Shown: positions 31,657 to 39,796 of the stretch, piece after piece
How positions within the stretch are numbered: the stretch's first letter is position 1
Layout of the letters: each line of letters starts with the position of its first letter
DNA from: JAFMDF01 sp965222705
GTDB taxonomy: Bacteria; Bacteroidota; Bacteroidia; Chitinophagales; Saprospiraceae
Assembly (NCBI GenBank): GCA_965222705.1
Contig: CBDCUO010000035.1
Coordinates: 186,001 to 250,000, forward strand
Direction: 5' to 3'
DNA length: 64,000 nucleotides
Translations under genes and position numbers: made by a program
Notes under the pieces: model-generated
The model's input: only the letters and a program-made list of their open reading frames with translations
What the model was told of the DNA's origin: nothing
The model's database searches: none

Positions 31657-32750
31657 TGCCTATGACTAAAAAACTAAAAGTGCTCGTCGTTGGTTGCGGA
31701 AATATGGGAACATCTCATGCCCGTGCTTATTGCCAATTGGCTGATTTCAAAATCGTTGGCTTAGTTAGCAGAGGAGCAAAAAGTCGCGAGAAATTATCCA
31801 AAGAGCTGGGTGGCCTGCCAACTTTTGGTAGTTTTGATGAGGCTTTGTATAAAACTCGGCCGGACGTCGTTTCCATCAATACCTATCCCGAAACCCATGC
31901 AGAATACGCTATCAAAAGCTTAAATGCCCATGCGCATGTCTTCCTCGAAAAACCCTTGGCAAATACAGTCGAAGAAGCCCAAAAAATTGTAAAAACAGCA
32001 ACCACCCTCAATAAAAAATTGGTCATTGGTTACATTCTCAGAGTACATCCAGCCTGGGCAAAATTTACAGAAATTGCGCAATCTTTAGGAAAACCTCTGG
32101 TAATGCGTATGAACCTCAATCAACAAAGCTCCGGTTCAAAATGGCAAACCCATAAAGCTTTAATGAAAACGATGTCCCCAATCGTAGATTGTGGCGTGCA
32201 TTATGTAGATATGATGTGTTTGATGACCAAAGCTAACCCCGTCAGAGTAAGCGCCATAGGTGCAAAATTGACCAATGAAATCGCTGCTGATATGTATAAT
32301 TATGGGCAATTACAAGTTAGTTTTGACGACGGTTCGGTCGGTTGGTACGAGGCGGGCTGGGGCCCAATGATGAGCGAAACCGCCTTTTTTATAAAAGATG
32401 TCATTGGCCCCAAAGGTTGCGTGAGCATTGTGGATAAATTTCACGATTCGGCAGATTTAGAAGGACATGTTAACACAAGCGGCCTTCGACTACATCATGC
32501 TGAAATAGATGAAAACGGGCATTTTATAAAAAAAGACGAGCTAATAGATACTTCTAACGAACCCGACCACGACGAGCTTTGCCTTTTGGAGCAAAAGTAT
32601 CTATTAAATGCCATTAAAAAAGATATAGATCTAAGCCAACACATGAAAGACGCTGTCAATAGCTTGCGAATTGTTCTGGCTGCAGATAAAGCCTTTAAAA
32701 CGGGAAAAACAATCGAATTGACAGGTAGTAAACCATCTCTAGCCAATTAG
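31656..32750 (+). CDS. Gfo/Idh/MocA family oxidoreductase
   Basis: A 364-residue NAD(P)-dependent sugar-type dehydrogenase; a start at 31662 is also possible. A Rossmann N-terminus has 'VLVVGCGNMGTSHARAY', the cofactor/catalytic motif is 'VFLEKPLANT', and 'PIVDCGVHYVDMMCLMT' provides the conserved Asp/His of the C-terminal domain. The substrate cannot be read from sequence; sugars, inositols or nucleotide sugars are typical. Coupling to GtrA suggests an envelope glycan role. Its stop overlaps the ferritin stop on the other strand. Confidence 0.88.
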   Translation: MPMTKKLKVLVVGCGNMGTSHARAYCQLADFKIVGLVSRGAKSREKLSKELGGLPTFGSFDEALYKTRPDVVSINTYPETHAEYAIKSLNAHAHVFLEKPLANTVEEAQKIVKTATTLNKKLVIGYILRVHPAWAKFTEIAQSLGKPLVMRMNLNQQSSGSKWQTHKALMKTMSPIVDCGVHYVDMMCLMTKANPVRVSAIGAKLTNEIAADMYNYGQLQVSFDDGSVGWYEAGWGPMMSETAFFIKDVIGPKGCVSIVDKFHDSADLEGHVNTSGLRLHHAEIDENGHFIKKDELIDTSNEPDHDELCLLEQKYLLNAIKKDIDLSQHMKDAVNSLRIVLAADKAFKTGKTIELTGSKPSLAN

Positions 32751-33277
32751 AGAGGCGTTGATTCTCCTTCCTCTTCCGCAGCTTTGGCTTCGTTCACCAT
32801 TTCAATTTCTTTATCAATATAATAAAGGGTCATAGGGCCTTCTCCAATCAATTTAATCTTATCCAAAATGGTGCGCATCAAATTTTCCTCCTCCCGTTGT
32901 TCGGTAATATACCATTGCAGAAAGTTATGAGTCGTATAGTCCTGTTCTTCTACAGCAATATCCATCAAACGATGAATAGAGGCTGTTACCTTTTGCTCAT
33001 GTTTATAGACCGACTTAAATAAATCCTGCACAGAATTAAATTCGTGCGGTACCGGTTCGATAGCCGGGGTCAAGGCATGTGCATCCACTTCACTCATGTA
33101 AGCAAATATTCGTAACATATGATCTCGTTCTTCGCTAGATTGCCGATGCATGAATTTAGCACAGCCTTCCAGTCCCTCCTTGTCGCACCAAGCAGCCATA
33201 GACAAGTACAAAAAAGATGCTTTGCCTTCCAATTGGATTTGCTCGTTGAGTGCCTTGGTCATTTTGTTAGAAATCAT
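32747..33277 (-). CDS. ftnA: Non-haem ferritin
   Basis: Iron storage protein. ATG 33277 ('MISNKMTKALNEQIQLEGKAS') is preferred over 33322, since ferritins begin close to the 'LNEQIQLE' helix. Ferroxidase ligands are visible in 'QLEGKASFLYLSMAAW' (Glu, Tyr), 'RQSSEERDHMLRIFAYM' (ExxH) and 'EEQDYTTHNFLQWYITEQREEE'. Length of ~176 residues matches bacterial FtnA, not bacterioferritin, since no haem Met position is evident. It sits alone between the oxidoreductase and trmH. Confidence 0.93.
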   Translation of the reverse strand: MISNKMTKALNEQIQLEGKASFLYLSMAAWCDKEGLEGCAKFMHRQSSEERDHMLRIFAYMSEVDAHALTPAIEPVPHEFNSVQDLFKSVYKHEQKVTASIHRLMDIAVEEQDYTTHNFLQWYITEQREEENLMRTILDKIKLIGEGPMTLYYIDKEIEMVNEAKAAEEEGESTPL

Positions 33278-33443
33278 CTTTATAATGGGCAATTTATGGG
33301 TGAATCTGGTAAATCTCAACAATCGCTATTACCATAAAGAAGTCGGATAGAGAGATAAGGCCAGTTTTGTAAAAAGATTCAAAGGTAAAAACTTAAAAAC
33401 AAAAAGTCGGGCAGTACATTAAAAAATGATTCGGTCGTTATAC

Positions 33444-34121
33444 CTATTTGATTCTTTTTGCAATATTTCCTTTTTCTCTGTTCAATTGCCGTTCTTTAAA
33501 AGCTTCAAATAGCTTCTGCTGGGCGGCTTCACTCATAGGCAGATTTTCGTTATACATTTTTTTCAAATCCCTTTGACGAAAAGCTTCATAAATACTCACC
33601 GCACAAGCAACGGAAATATTCAAACTTTGCACCATTCCCATCTGCGGAATAATAAAATTGCCGTCTGAATTAGCCAGACTAATCTCGCTTACCCCATCAT
33701 GTTCATTGCCAAAAAGCAGGGCAACTGATTGCGTTAAATCAAGAGAATATAAAGAAACCGGCTCCTCCTCTAAACAAGTACAATAAACCTTATCATACTT
33801 TCCTCTTACATGAGTAAAACAGGCAGCAGGGTCTTTATAAAAATGGACGTCCACCCAACGCCTCGCCCCTGAAGAGATTTTCTTGCTAAGCCGAAGGTGG
33901 TCTTCTGTCAAACTTTCTTCCGTATATAGCACAAAAATCTCTTGTATCCCCACCGAATCACAACTGCGCAGTACCGCACTAATATTGTGGTGATCGTGGA
34001 CATTCTCCAATATCACCGTCAAGTTGGGCTGCCGCCGGCGAGCAGTTTCTCTGAATTTTTGCAATCTTTTTGTGGTCAAGGGTGTATGTCTTTGGTGGCT
34101 ATTAACTTTACAGTTTTTCAA
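33444..34121 (-). CDS. trmH: tRNA (guanosine-2'-O-)-methyltransferase, SpoU/TrmH family
   Basis: A SAM-dependent knot-fold enzyme of 225 residues. Motif 1 is 'NISAVLRSCDSVGI', motif 2 is 'ALLFGNEHDGVSE' and motif 3 is 'IPQMGMVQSLNISVACAVSIYEA'. With the short basic N-terminal extension and C-terminal helix this fits TrmH (Gm18) better than rRNA RlmB, though substrate is inferred. Its start overlaps the end of the membrane glycosyltransferase gene by 14 bases, so it is the last gene of the amino-sugar operon. Confidence 0.9.
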   Translation of the reverse strand: MKNCKVNSHQRHTPLTTKRLQKFRETARRRQPNLTVILENVHDHHNISAVLRSCDSVGIQEIFVLYTEESLTEDHLRLSKKISSGARRWVDVHFYKDPAACFTHVRGKYDKVYCTCLEEEPVSLYSLDLTQSVALLFGNEHDGVSEISLANSDGNFIIPQMGMVQSLNISVACAVSIYEAFRQRDLKKMYNENLPMSEAAQQKLFEAFKERQLNREKGNIAKRIK

Positions 34122-35724
34122 AAATGCCTACATAAAACCGCTTATCACCTGTTAATTTCTGATTCAATAACTTGTATTGTGGATTATTTTGAAAAAAGTT
34201 CATATCAATCTCTGTCCTACGGGTCGTATAATGCGAATCCCAAACAATAATAGAGCCAGCAGGTGCCGTAGCTAATCCCTCTTTTTTAGGTGTTGGTTTA
34301 TATTGATTAATTCGCTCTTTGGCATTATTCCCGATAAAATAATGGAAGATTGGGTGTTGCACAAAAATTGTTTCTTTAGTATGCAAATTATTTTGTTTAA
34401 ACCAAGCAGCCATTTCTTGAAGCGCAGCATCCTCAGAACCCATAGGAACGGGTTTTTCAGAATAAACGGTATGAACGATAGCTAAAACCCCCAATCCTAT
34501 CCCAATATTTTTATAGGATATTCCATATCGAGGAAGTGCAAAACAAGCAAAAATAACCAAAGAAATTACTAAAATCTTTGAATAATCTGACTCATTGGTA
34601 TAAACGAGCCAATTGTATTCATAGGAAAAATAAGCAAGAATAAGTAAAGCATAAATTACCATTATCGTCAATCCAAAAATATTATTTTTGCGCGTATTTT
34701 GTCTAAGTAAGCCAAAGCCCAAACCTGCAAATAAAGCCAACACGGGCGCAAAGGAAACTAATTGCTTTAAGTTAGCTGCCAGACTAAATAAAGTAAACTT
34801 AGGCTCAGTTACCAAACACATAAAAATAAACACGGGAAAAAATCCGATATATAATATTTCATGCTTCGCTAAATAATCTCTCCAACCTTCTTGAGCAACT
34901 AAAAACCCTAAAAATCCCAACAAAAACAGGGCTGTCATAACCGTTCCAACAGCAGGGGTAAACATTTTAAAAAGGTGAAAAAAGCCCAATTCTCCGTAAT
35001 TGCCAGGCCCTCCAGCTAATTGATCAAATATAAATAAAGGTTTACCAGTAGCGATCCAGCCAGCAATATTTAGCAAAAAGGGAGCGGCTGCTAAAGCGAG
35101 AAAAGGGATAAATTGTTTTCTATACAAAAACAATATGCCCATAAAAATGCCTATCAAGGCCATCTCATGCCTAACAGGATATAAGTAGGACGCAAGCAAG
35201 GCAGCAATGACTAATTTGTCCTTTTTGTAAAAGTAAATACAGAGAACCAATAAAAAAGCAGTAAGAATTTCTGCGTATGTGCGGTAAGACAATTGGTACA
35301 GCATAGGCATAAAGGCACATAATATCATTACCAATATCCTGTCTTTAATATTAAAATCTTTAGCCACAAGCCCTGCGATATAGGCAGTTATAGCTGCTAA
35401 CAAACAATTAGTAATTAAAACTGCCTTAGCCCCAAAATAGCTTGGAAGGGCATAAAATAATTTAAATCCTGGCTTTGCCCAAATTCCTAGCCCATCTTTC
35501 CAATCCAACAAAAAGGCCTGCATACTGAAGAATTGGGCTACTTCATCATGTGTATAAAACCCCACAGAATAAAAACTAAAAATGAAATAAACTAGAAAGA
35601 AAGCAAAGCTCAATCCCAAATAAACATACTCTGGCAATTTCCAAAATTGCTGGTCAGGGGATGACTGGATAGGTTTTGTTATCTTTTTCTTTATTCTTTT
35701 AGGCTGCTTCTTTTTCGTTTTCAT
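34108..35724 (-). CDS. GT-C fold membrane glycosyltransferase (ArnT/GT39-like)
   Basis: 538 residues with a Lys-rich cytoplasmic N-terminus and about 11-12 membrane spans. The first periplasmic loop has an acidic pair, Asp60-Glu61, in 'YTHDEVAQFF', the catalytic signature of GT-C enzymes that use polyprenyl-phosphate sugars. The C-terminus is a soluble domain of ~100 residues ('AAWFKQNNLHTKETIFVQHP'). It overlaps wecE-like by 26 bases and trmH by 14. In context it would move a lipid-carried amino sugar to a periplasmic acceptor such as lipid A, a glycan or protein; the acceptor is unknown. Confidence 0.8.
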   Translation of the reverse strand: MKTKKKQPKRIKKKITKPIQSSPDQQFWKLPEYVYLGLSFAFFLVYFIFSFYSVGFYTHDEVAQFFSMQAFLLDWKDGLGIWAKPGFKLFYALPSYFGAKAVLITNCLLAAITAYIAGLVAKDFNIKDRILVMILCAFMPMLYQLSYRTYAEILTAFLLVLCIYFYKKDKLVIAALLASYLYPVRHEMALIGIFMGILFLYRKQFIPFLALAAAPFLLNIAGWIATGKPLFIFDQLAGGPGNYGELGFFHLFKMFTPAVGTVMTALFLLGFLGFLVAQEGWRDYLAKHEILYIGFFPVFIFMCLVTEPKFTLFSLAANLKQLVSFAPVLALFAGLGFGLLRQNTRKNNIFGLTIMVIYALLILAYFSYEYNWLVYTNESDYSKILVISLVIFACFALPRYGISYKNIGIGLGVLAIVHTVYSEKPVPMGSEDAALQEMAAWFKQNNLHTKETIFVQHPIFHYFIGNNAKERINQYKPTPKKEGLATAPAGSIIVWDSHYTTRRTEIDMNFFQNNPQYKLLNQKLTGDKRFYVGIFEKL

Positions 35725-36844
35725 TAAAAAAATAAATTATTTCTTGAATAATAAATTGGATTTCCTGATCTGAAAGCTGATAAAAGAGAGGTAATCTTAA
35801 TAAACAATTCCCAAATCTTTCTGCATTGGGCAATTTAAGCTTAGATTTCTTTTTGTAAAAATCCGAAGTATGAAGCGGAACATAATGAAAAACTGCCAGT
35901 ATTCCCTTTTTTTTGAGGTGGTTTATTAAAGCGCCCCTGATTTCAATATTTTTACAAATTATGTAAAATAAATGGCCATTATTTGTAGCATACTCCATTA
36001 CCTGTGGTCGTTGGAGGCATCCTTTTTCCTCTAAAGGTTGAAGTCCTGCATAATAGTTATTCCAAATCTCAATTCTTCGCTGTTGGATTTTATCCAGGTT
36101 TTCTAGCTGCGCATACAAAAAGGCAGAAACGAGTTCTGAAGGGAGAAAAGAAGAGCCAATATCCACCCAGGTATATTTATCTATCTCCCCTCTAAAAAAA
36201 GCAGATCGGTTGGTCCCTTTCTCCCATATTATTTCTGCCCTTTTAATGTATTTTTCGTCATTGATGGCTAACAGCCCGCCTTCCCCTGAAATAATATTTT
36301 TGGTTTCGTGGAAAGAAAAAGTCCCAAAATCTCCAATACCTCCCAATGGTTTACCCTTATAGTACGAATCAATGGCTTGGGCAGCATCTTCAACTACTAA
36401 TAAATTATGCATTTTTGCAATGTCCATAATTGCATCCATATCACAAGCTACTCCTGCATAATGAACAACCACAATTACTTTGGTTTTAGGGCTAATGTTT
36501 TTCCTGATTTCCTCCACACAAACATTCGGATGTGCTATACTAGAGTCAACTAGTTTAATTTCTGCTCCTCTTAGTAAAAAAGCATTCGCGGTTGATACAA
36601 AAGTATAAGAAGGAATAATCACCTCATCGCCTGGCTGAATATCGCACAAAATAGCTGCCATTTCAAGAGCATCCGTACAACTAGTCGTGAGTAAACATTT
36701 CGAAATTTGAAACTTTTGCTCAAAAAATGCCTGGCACTTTTTGGAAAATATTCCATTACCGGAAATCTTTCCACTAAGCACCGCCTGTTGAATATACGCT
36801 AGCTCGCCGCCGATAAGATGGGGTTTATTAAAAGGTATTTTCAT
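35699..36844 (-). CDS. wecE: dTDP-4-amino-4,6-dideoxyhexose transaminase (WecE/RffA type)
   Basis: A PLP aminotransferase of the DegT/DnrJ/EryC1/StrS family, 381 residues. 'MKIPFNKPHLIGGELAYI' and 'FGTFSFHETKNIISGEGG' are close to the WecE subgroup, with PLP Lys182 in 'HETKN'. 'LLTTSCTDALEMAA' and 'VVEDAAQAIDS' complete the cofactor site. It aminates the 4-keto group of a dTDP- or UDP-6-deoxy sugar using glutamate. The neighbouring formyltransferase probably acts on that amino group. Its ATG overlaps the formyltransferase stop by 4 bases. Sugar identity is inferred; the dTDP-glucose dehydratase genes are not in this window. Confidence 0.88.
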   Translation of the reverse strand: MKIPFNKPHLIGGELAYIQQAVLSGKISGNGIFSKKCQAFFEQKFQISKCLLTTSCTDALEMAAILCDIQPGDEVIIPSYTFVSTANAFLLRGAEIKLVDSSIAHPNVCVEEIRKNISPKTKVIVVVHYAGVACDMDAIMDIAKMHNLLVVEDAAQAIDSYYKGKPLGGIGDFGTFSFHETKNIISGEGGLLAINDEKYIKRAEIIWEKGTNRSAFFRGEIDKYTWVDIGSSFLPSELVSAFLYAQLENLDKIQQRRIEIWNNYYAGLQPLEEKGCLQRPQVMEYATNNGHLFYIICKNIEIRGALINHLKKKGILAVFHYVPLHTSDFYKKKSKLKLPNAERFGNCLLRLPLFYQLSDQEIQFIIQEIIYFFNENEKEAA

Positions 36845-37728
36845 TTAAATTTAACTCTAAATTTTTTCATTGGGAAAATACTTTTGGAAGTTTCTCCATA
36901 AACTGCTTTTTCGATTTTAAGTAATCCCTTGCCACAAACGATTACTGGTTTTCCGGTATCAAAAAAAATGACTTTTCCAATATCTCTATTTTCAATTTTA
37001 ACATCTTCCCAAATACTCACCTCCTCAATGGTTATTAATTGTGCTCCCATGCAAGTCTTTGCTCCTTTATAGGGAAAACCAAGTGCATCCACAAACCTTC
37101 TAATATAAGTCGCATCTTTCCCCCAGTCAATTCGATAATCTTCTTCATTCCTCCACAAACTATAAGAGGCTTCCTCTTCCGATTGCTGCTCTCCAAGTAA
37201 TGGTTCTTTGCGATCTAGTTTGGTTATAATATAGGCGACAAGTTGCTGATATAATGGAATAATTTTGTGGATAGCTGTATTTATCTTAATTGGGTAATTA
37301 ATGGCTGTCTTCTCTTGAGCGATAATCGGCCCTTTGTCATATTCTTCCGAAGCAAATAAGGCGGTGACACCAATGAAAGCTTCTCCATTAATCAACTGAT
37401 TTACAAGAGGAGCAAAGCCCCGATATTTTGGCAAAATAGAGTCGTGCAAAACGATTAACTTGCCATGGGTCGGGATTTTAATCAACCATCTCCAGCTAAT
37501 CGCTATATAATAATTGCTTTCAAAAGAAGCATTTTCTTTTCGATCATAAAACGAAATGCTATTTTCTAAACAAAGTTTTTCGATATCTTCATAATAATCA
37601 TTTTCTACTCCTTTATCCCTACTACTGACAACTGCTGTAATCCTATTGGTCTGCCCATTCGAAATAATTTTTTCAAAAACGCTTAGTCCTTTCAAAGACA
37701 TCAAGTACAAAACGATGCTATTCATCAA
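36841..37728 (-). CDS. Sugar N-formyltransferase-like protein
   Basis: A 295-residue formyl_trans_N protein with a C-terminal extension resembling Fmt/ArnA. The motif 'LHDSILPKYRGFAPL' holds the catalytic His95, and 'YDKGPIIAQ' holds Asp131. The catalytic Asn, which in ArnA and Fmt sits two residues before the His, is Val93 here. It would transfer a formyl group from N10-formyl-tetrahydrofolate to the amino sugar made by the next gene. The Asn change raises the possibility of altered chemistry or of a distinct subfamily. It overlaps the glycosyltransferase upstream by 11 bases and wecE downstream by 4. Confidence 0.82.
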   Translation of the reverse strand: MMNSIVLYLMSLKGLSVFEKIISNGQTNRITAVVSSRDKGVENDYYEDIEKLCLENSISFYDRKENASFESNYYIAISWRWLIKIPTHGKLIVLHDSILPKYRGFAPLVNQLINGEAFIGVTALFASEEYDKGPIIAQEKTAINYPIKINTAIHKIIPLYQQLVAYIITKLDRKEPLLGEQQSEEEASYSLWRNEEDYRIDWGKDATYIRRFVDALGFPYKGAKTCMGAQLITIEEVSIWEDVKIENRDIGKVIFFDTGKPVIVCGKGLLKIEKAVYGETSKSIFPMKKFRVKFK

Positions 37729-38683
37729 AATTCACTTTTTCATCAATGATATAGGCAGGCCGGTCTTTCACTTTCTCAAATATTTTGCCTATATAAATGC
37801 CTACTATTCCTAAAATAAAAATAATAATACCGGATAGAAACCAAATAGAAATAACAATGCTGGTAAATCCCAATACTTCTACCTCTCCTCGAAAAAATTT
37901 CACAATATAAAAAACACCTATCCAAAATGAAATAAAAGAAACCAAAGCACCCAATTGTACTGCTAGTCTAAGTGGTTTATCTGAAAAAGCAATGATGTTA
38001 TTAAAGGCGAGGTTCAGCAGCTTTTTTAAATTATAGGAAGAGTCTCCTTCAAAACGTGGAGCATGCTCCACTTCTAATTTAACTGACTGAAAACCAACCC
38101 ATTGTGACATAGTTGGAAAATATCGAATATGGTCTTTCATCTTTAAAACGCTCGAAATTACCTTTCGATGATATATCCCAAAATTAGCGATAGAGGAATC
38201 TTGAACGGTATCGGTCAAATAACTAAAAAGTCCATAAAATAGCTTAGAAGAAATTCTTTTAAAAAAAGTGTCTTGCCTTAGTTTTCGCTGTGCAAAAACA
38301 ATATCGTATCCTCCTTTAGCTTTTTGGTATAATTTCTTTATTTCTTCCGGCTGGTCCTGCAAGTCGCAATCCATCACCACTATCCACTCTCCCCTACTCT
38401 CTTCCAATCCCGCCGTAATCGCATAATGTTGCCCAAAATTTCGGCTCAAGCGAATTCCCTTTACTTCCAAATATTTACTAGCTAATTCAGTAATTTTTAT
38501 CCAGGCATTATCAGGACTGCGATCATCTACCAATATGATTTCATAATGCTCCGCAACCTGATCTAGTACTTTTTTCAGTCGAGCATGCAATAAATCTAAA
38601 ATTTTTTCACCTAAATAAACCGGTATTACCACAGATATAACCGGAAGGGGAAATCGGTTTTGGTCCGTTATTAGCTTATCCAT
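37718..38683 (-). CDS. GT2 polyprenyl-phosphate glycosyltransferase (ArnC/DPM-like)
   Basis: 321 residues: a GT-A domain with 'ISVVIPVYLGE', 'IILVDDRSPDNAW', 'SRNFGQHYAITAGLEESRGEWIVVMDCDLQD' (DxD) and 'FAQRKLRQD', then two C-terminal membrane spans ('FISFWIGVFYIVKFF', 'IWFLSGIIIFILGIVGIYIG'). This is the layout of ArnC, GtrB and dolichyl-phosphate mannose synthases, which put one sugar on undecaprenyl phosphate at the cytoplasmic face. It is the first gene of an overlapping operon with the formyltransferase, transaminase and GT-C enzyme, so the sugar is probably the amino/formamido sugar they make. Confidence 0.9.
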   Translation of the reverse strand: MDKLITDQNRFPLPVISVVIPVYLGEKILDLLHARLKKVLDQVAEHYEIILVDDRSPDNAWIKITELASKYLEVKGIRLSRNFGQHYAITAGLEESRGEWIVVMDCDLQDQPEEIKKLYQKAKGGYDIVFAQRKLRQDTFFKRISSKLFYGLFSYLTDTVQDSSIANFGIYHRKVISSVLKMKDHIRYFPTMSQWVGFQSVKLEVEHAPRFEGDSSYNLKKLLNLAFNNIIAFSDKPLRLAVQLGALVSFISFWIGVFYIVKFFRGEVEVLGFTSIVISIWFLSGIIIFILGIVGIYIGKIFEKVKDRPAYIIDEKVNFDE

Positions 38684-38895
38684 AAAAATTTCTTCAATGG
38701 CAAAATGGCATATAGCTCATTAAACCACGCAATTTAGTACGCAAAGCGGTAATAAAAGATTCTATTGCCAGCAGACATTAATCCTACTCACCATGCTCCA
38801 AAAAGCGCAACAAATCTTTTAACTTAATCGTAATTATAGCCATTCTTCTTCTGCCTTCAAATCTTCTGCTAATCAATAATTTATATTCTCAAAAT

Positions 38896-39696
38896 ATGCA
38901 AAAACACATAGAATCCGATCTATTCTTACCTATTGATTTTTCTGTAGAAAAAGGAAAATATGTCTTCTACAAAATGGAAGCAAAAGAATATAATGAAAAT
39001 TTCCTCAACCGGTTCAAATCTTTATTAAAGAAAAATGAAATATTTTACCAGGGCTTAATTGATTTAATCAGCCCAGTTCTCACCTTTTACTGGAGAAGAA
39101 ATTTAAAAAAATTCTTAAAAGAACAAATAAAATCCGAAAAGTCTATTATTCTCAATATCGGAAGCGGCAATTCAAATATCTCTAAAAAGGTACTTAACAT
39201 AGATATTTTCCCTTATGCGAATGTAGATATTGTTTGTGATATTTTAGAACTTCCCTTCAAAGATGATTCTGTTGATGCCATCGTTAATATCGCCGTTTTG
39301 GAGCATGTTCCCAATCCAGAGTTAGTGGTAAAAGAAATTCATCGGGTGTTAAAAAAAGGAGGAAAAGTCTTTTCGTTGATTCCGTTTATGCAAGGATTTC
39401 ATGCTTCTCCACACGATTATTCCAGAAGAACCATAAATGGAATGAAGGTATTATATAAAGATTTTGAAATTATAGATTTGCGAAATGCGGACGGCCCAAC
39501 TTCTGGCTTTTTGTGGGTATTTCAAGAGTGGTTGGCCTTGATACTTTCTCTGGGCGTCAAACCTTTATATACTGTTTTTCATCTAGTCCTCATGGTACTG
39601 ACCTTCCCTCTTAAATTCCTTGATCTTTTACTGATCCATCATCCAAAAGGATCAAATATTAGCTCCGCATTTACGATTATTGGCGAAAAAGTTTAA
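38896..39696 (+). CDS. Class I SAM-dependent methyltransferase
   Basis: 266 residues. 'IILNIGSGNSNISKKVLNIDIFP' is the glycine-rich SAM loop and acidic ribose-binding residue. 'VDIVCDILELPFKDDSVDAIVNIAVLEHVPNPELVVKEIHRVLKKGG' is a Methyltransf_11 core. The C-terminal ~60 residues are hydrophobic ('FLWVFQEWLALILSLG', 'LVLMVLTFPLKFLDLLL'), so it may sit on the membrane. It is the only plus-strand gene between two minus-strand polysaccharide blocks. The substrate may be a sugar or lipid-linked glycan, but nothing in sequence decides. Confidence 0.82.
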   Translation: MQKHIESDLFLPIDFSVEKGKYVFYKMEAKEYNENFLNRFKSLLKKNEIFYQGLIDLISPVLTFYWRRNLKKFLKEQIKSEKSIILNIGSGNSNISKKVLNIDIFPYANVDIVCDILELPFKDDSVDAIVNIAVLEHVPNPELVVKEIHRVLKKGGKVFSLIPFMQGFHASPHDYSRRTINGMKVLYKDFEIIDLRNADGPTSGFLWVFQEWLALILSLGVKPLYTVFHLVLMVLTFPLKFLDLLLIHHPKGSNISSAFTIIGEKV

Positions 39697-39718
39697 AGTT
39701 TACTAGACCTTATTCGGA

Positions 39719-39740
39719 TTTGTGTGCGTCTGCACACAAA
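39719..39740. terminator. Perfect 9-bp hairpin after the methyltransferase gene
   Basis: TTTGTGTGC (39719-39727) and GCACACAAA (39732-39740) pair perfectly around a 4-base loop. No T tract follows on either strand, so it is a poor classical terminator, but its place between convergent genes (stops at 39696 and 39797) suits transcript end protection. Confidence 0.4.
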
Positions 39741-39796
39741 CCGCCTCCAATCAGTAGTTTGGAAAATGCTCTATACGAAATTTTTTAGAATAAAGT

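Noticed and set aside
39719..39740. Perfect hairpin considered as an integrase attachment site
   Set aside because: No integrase, tRNA or direct repeat is nearby; a transcript-end hairpin between convergent genes is simpler.
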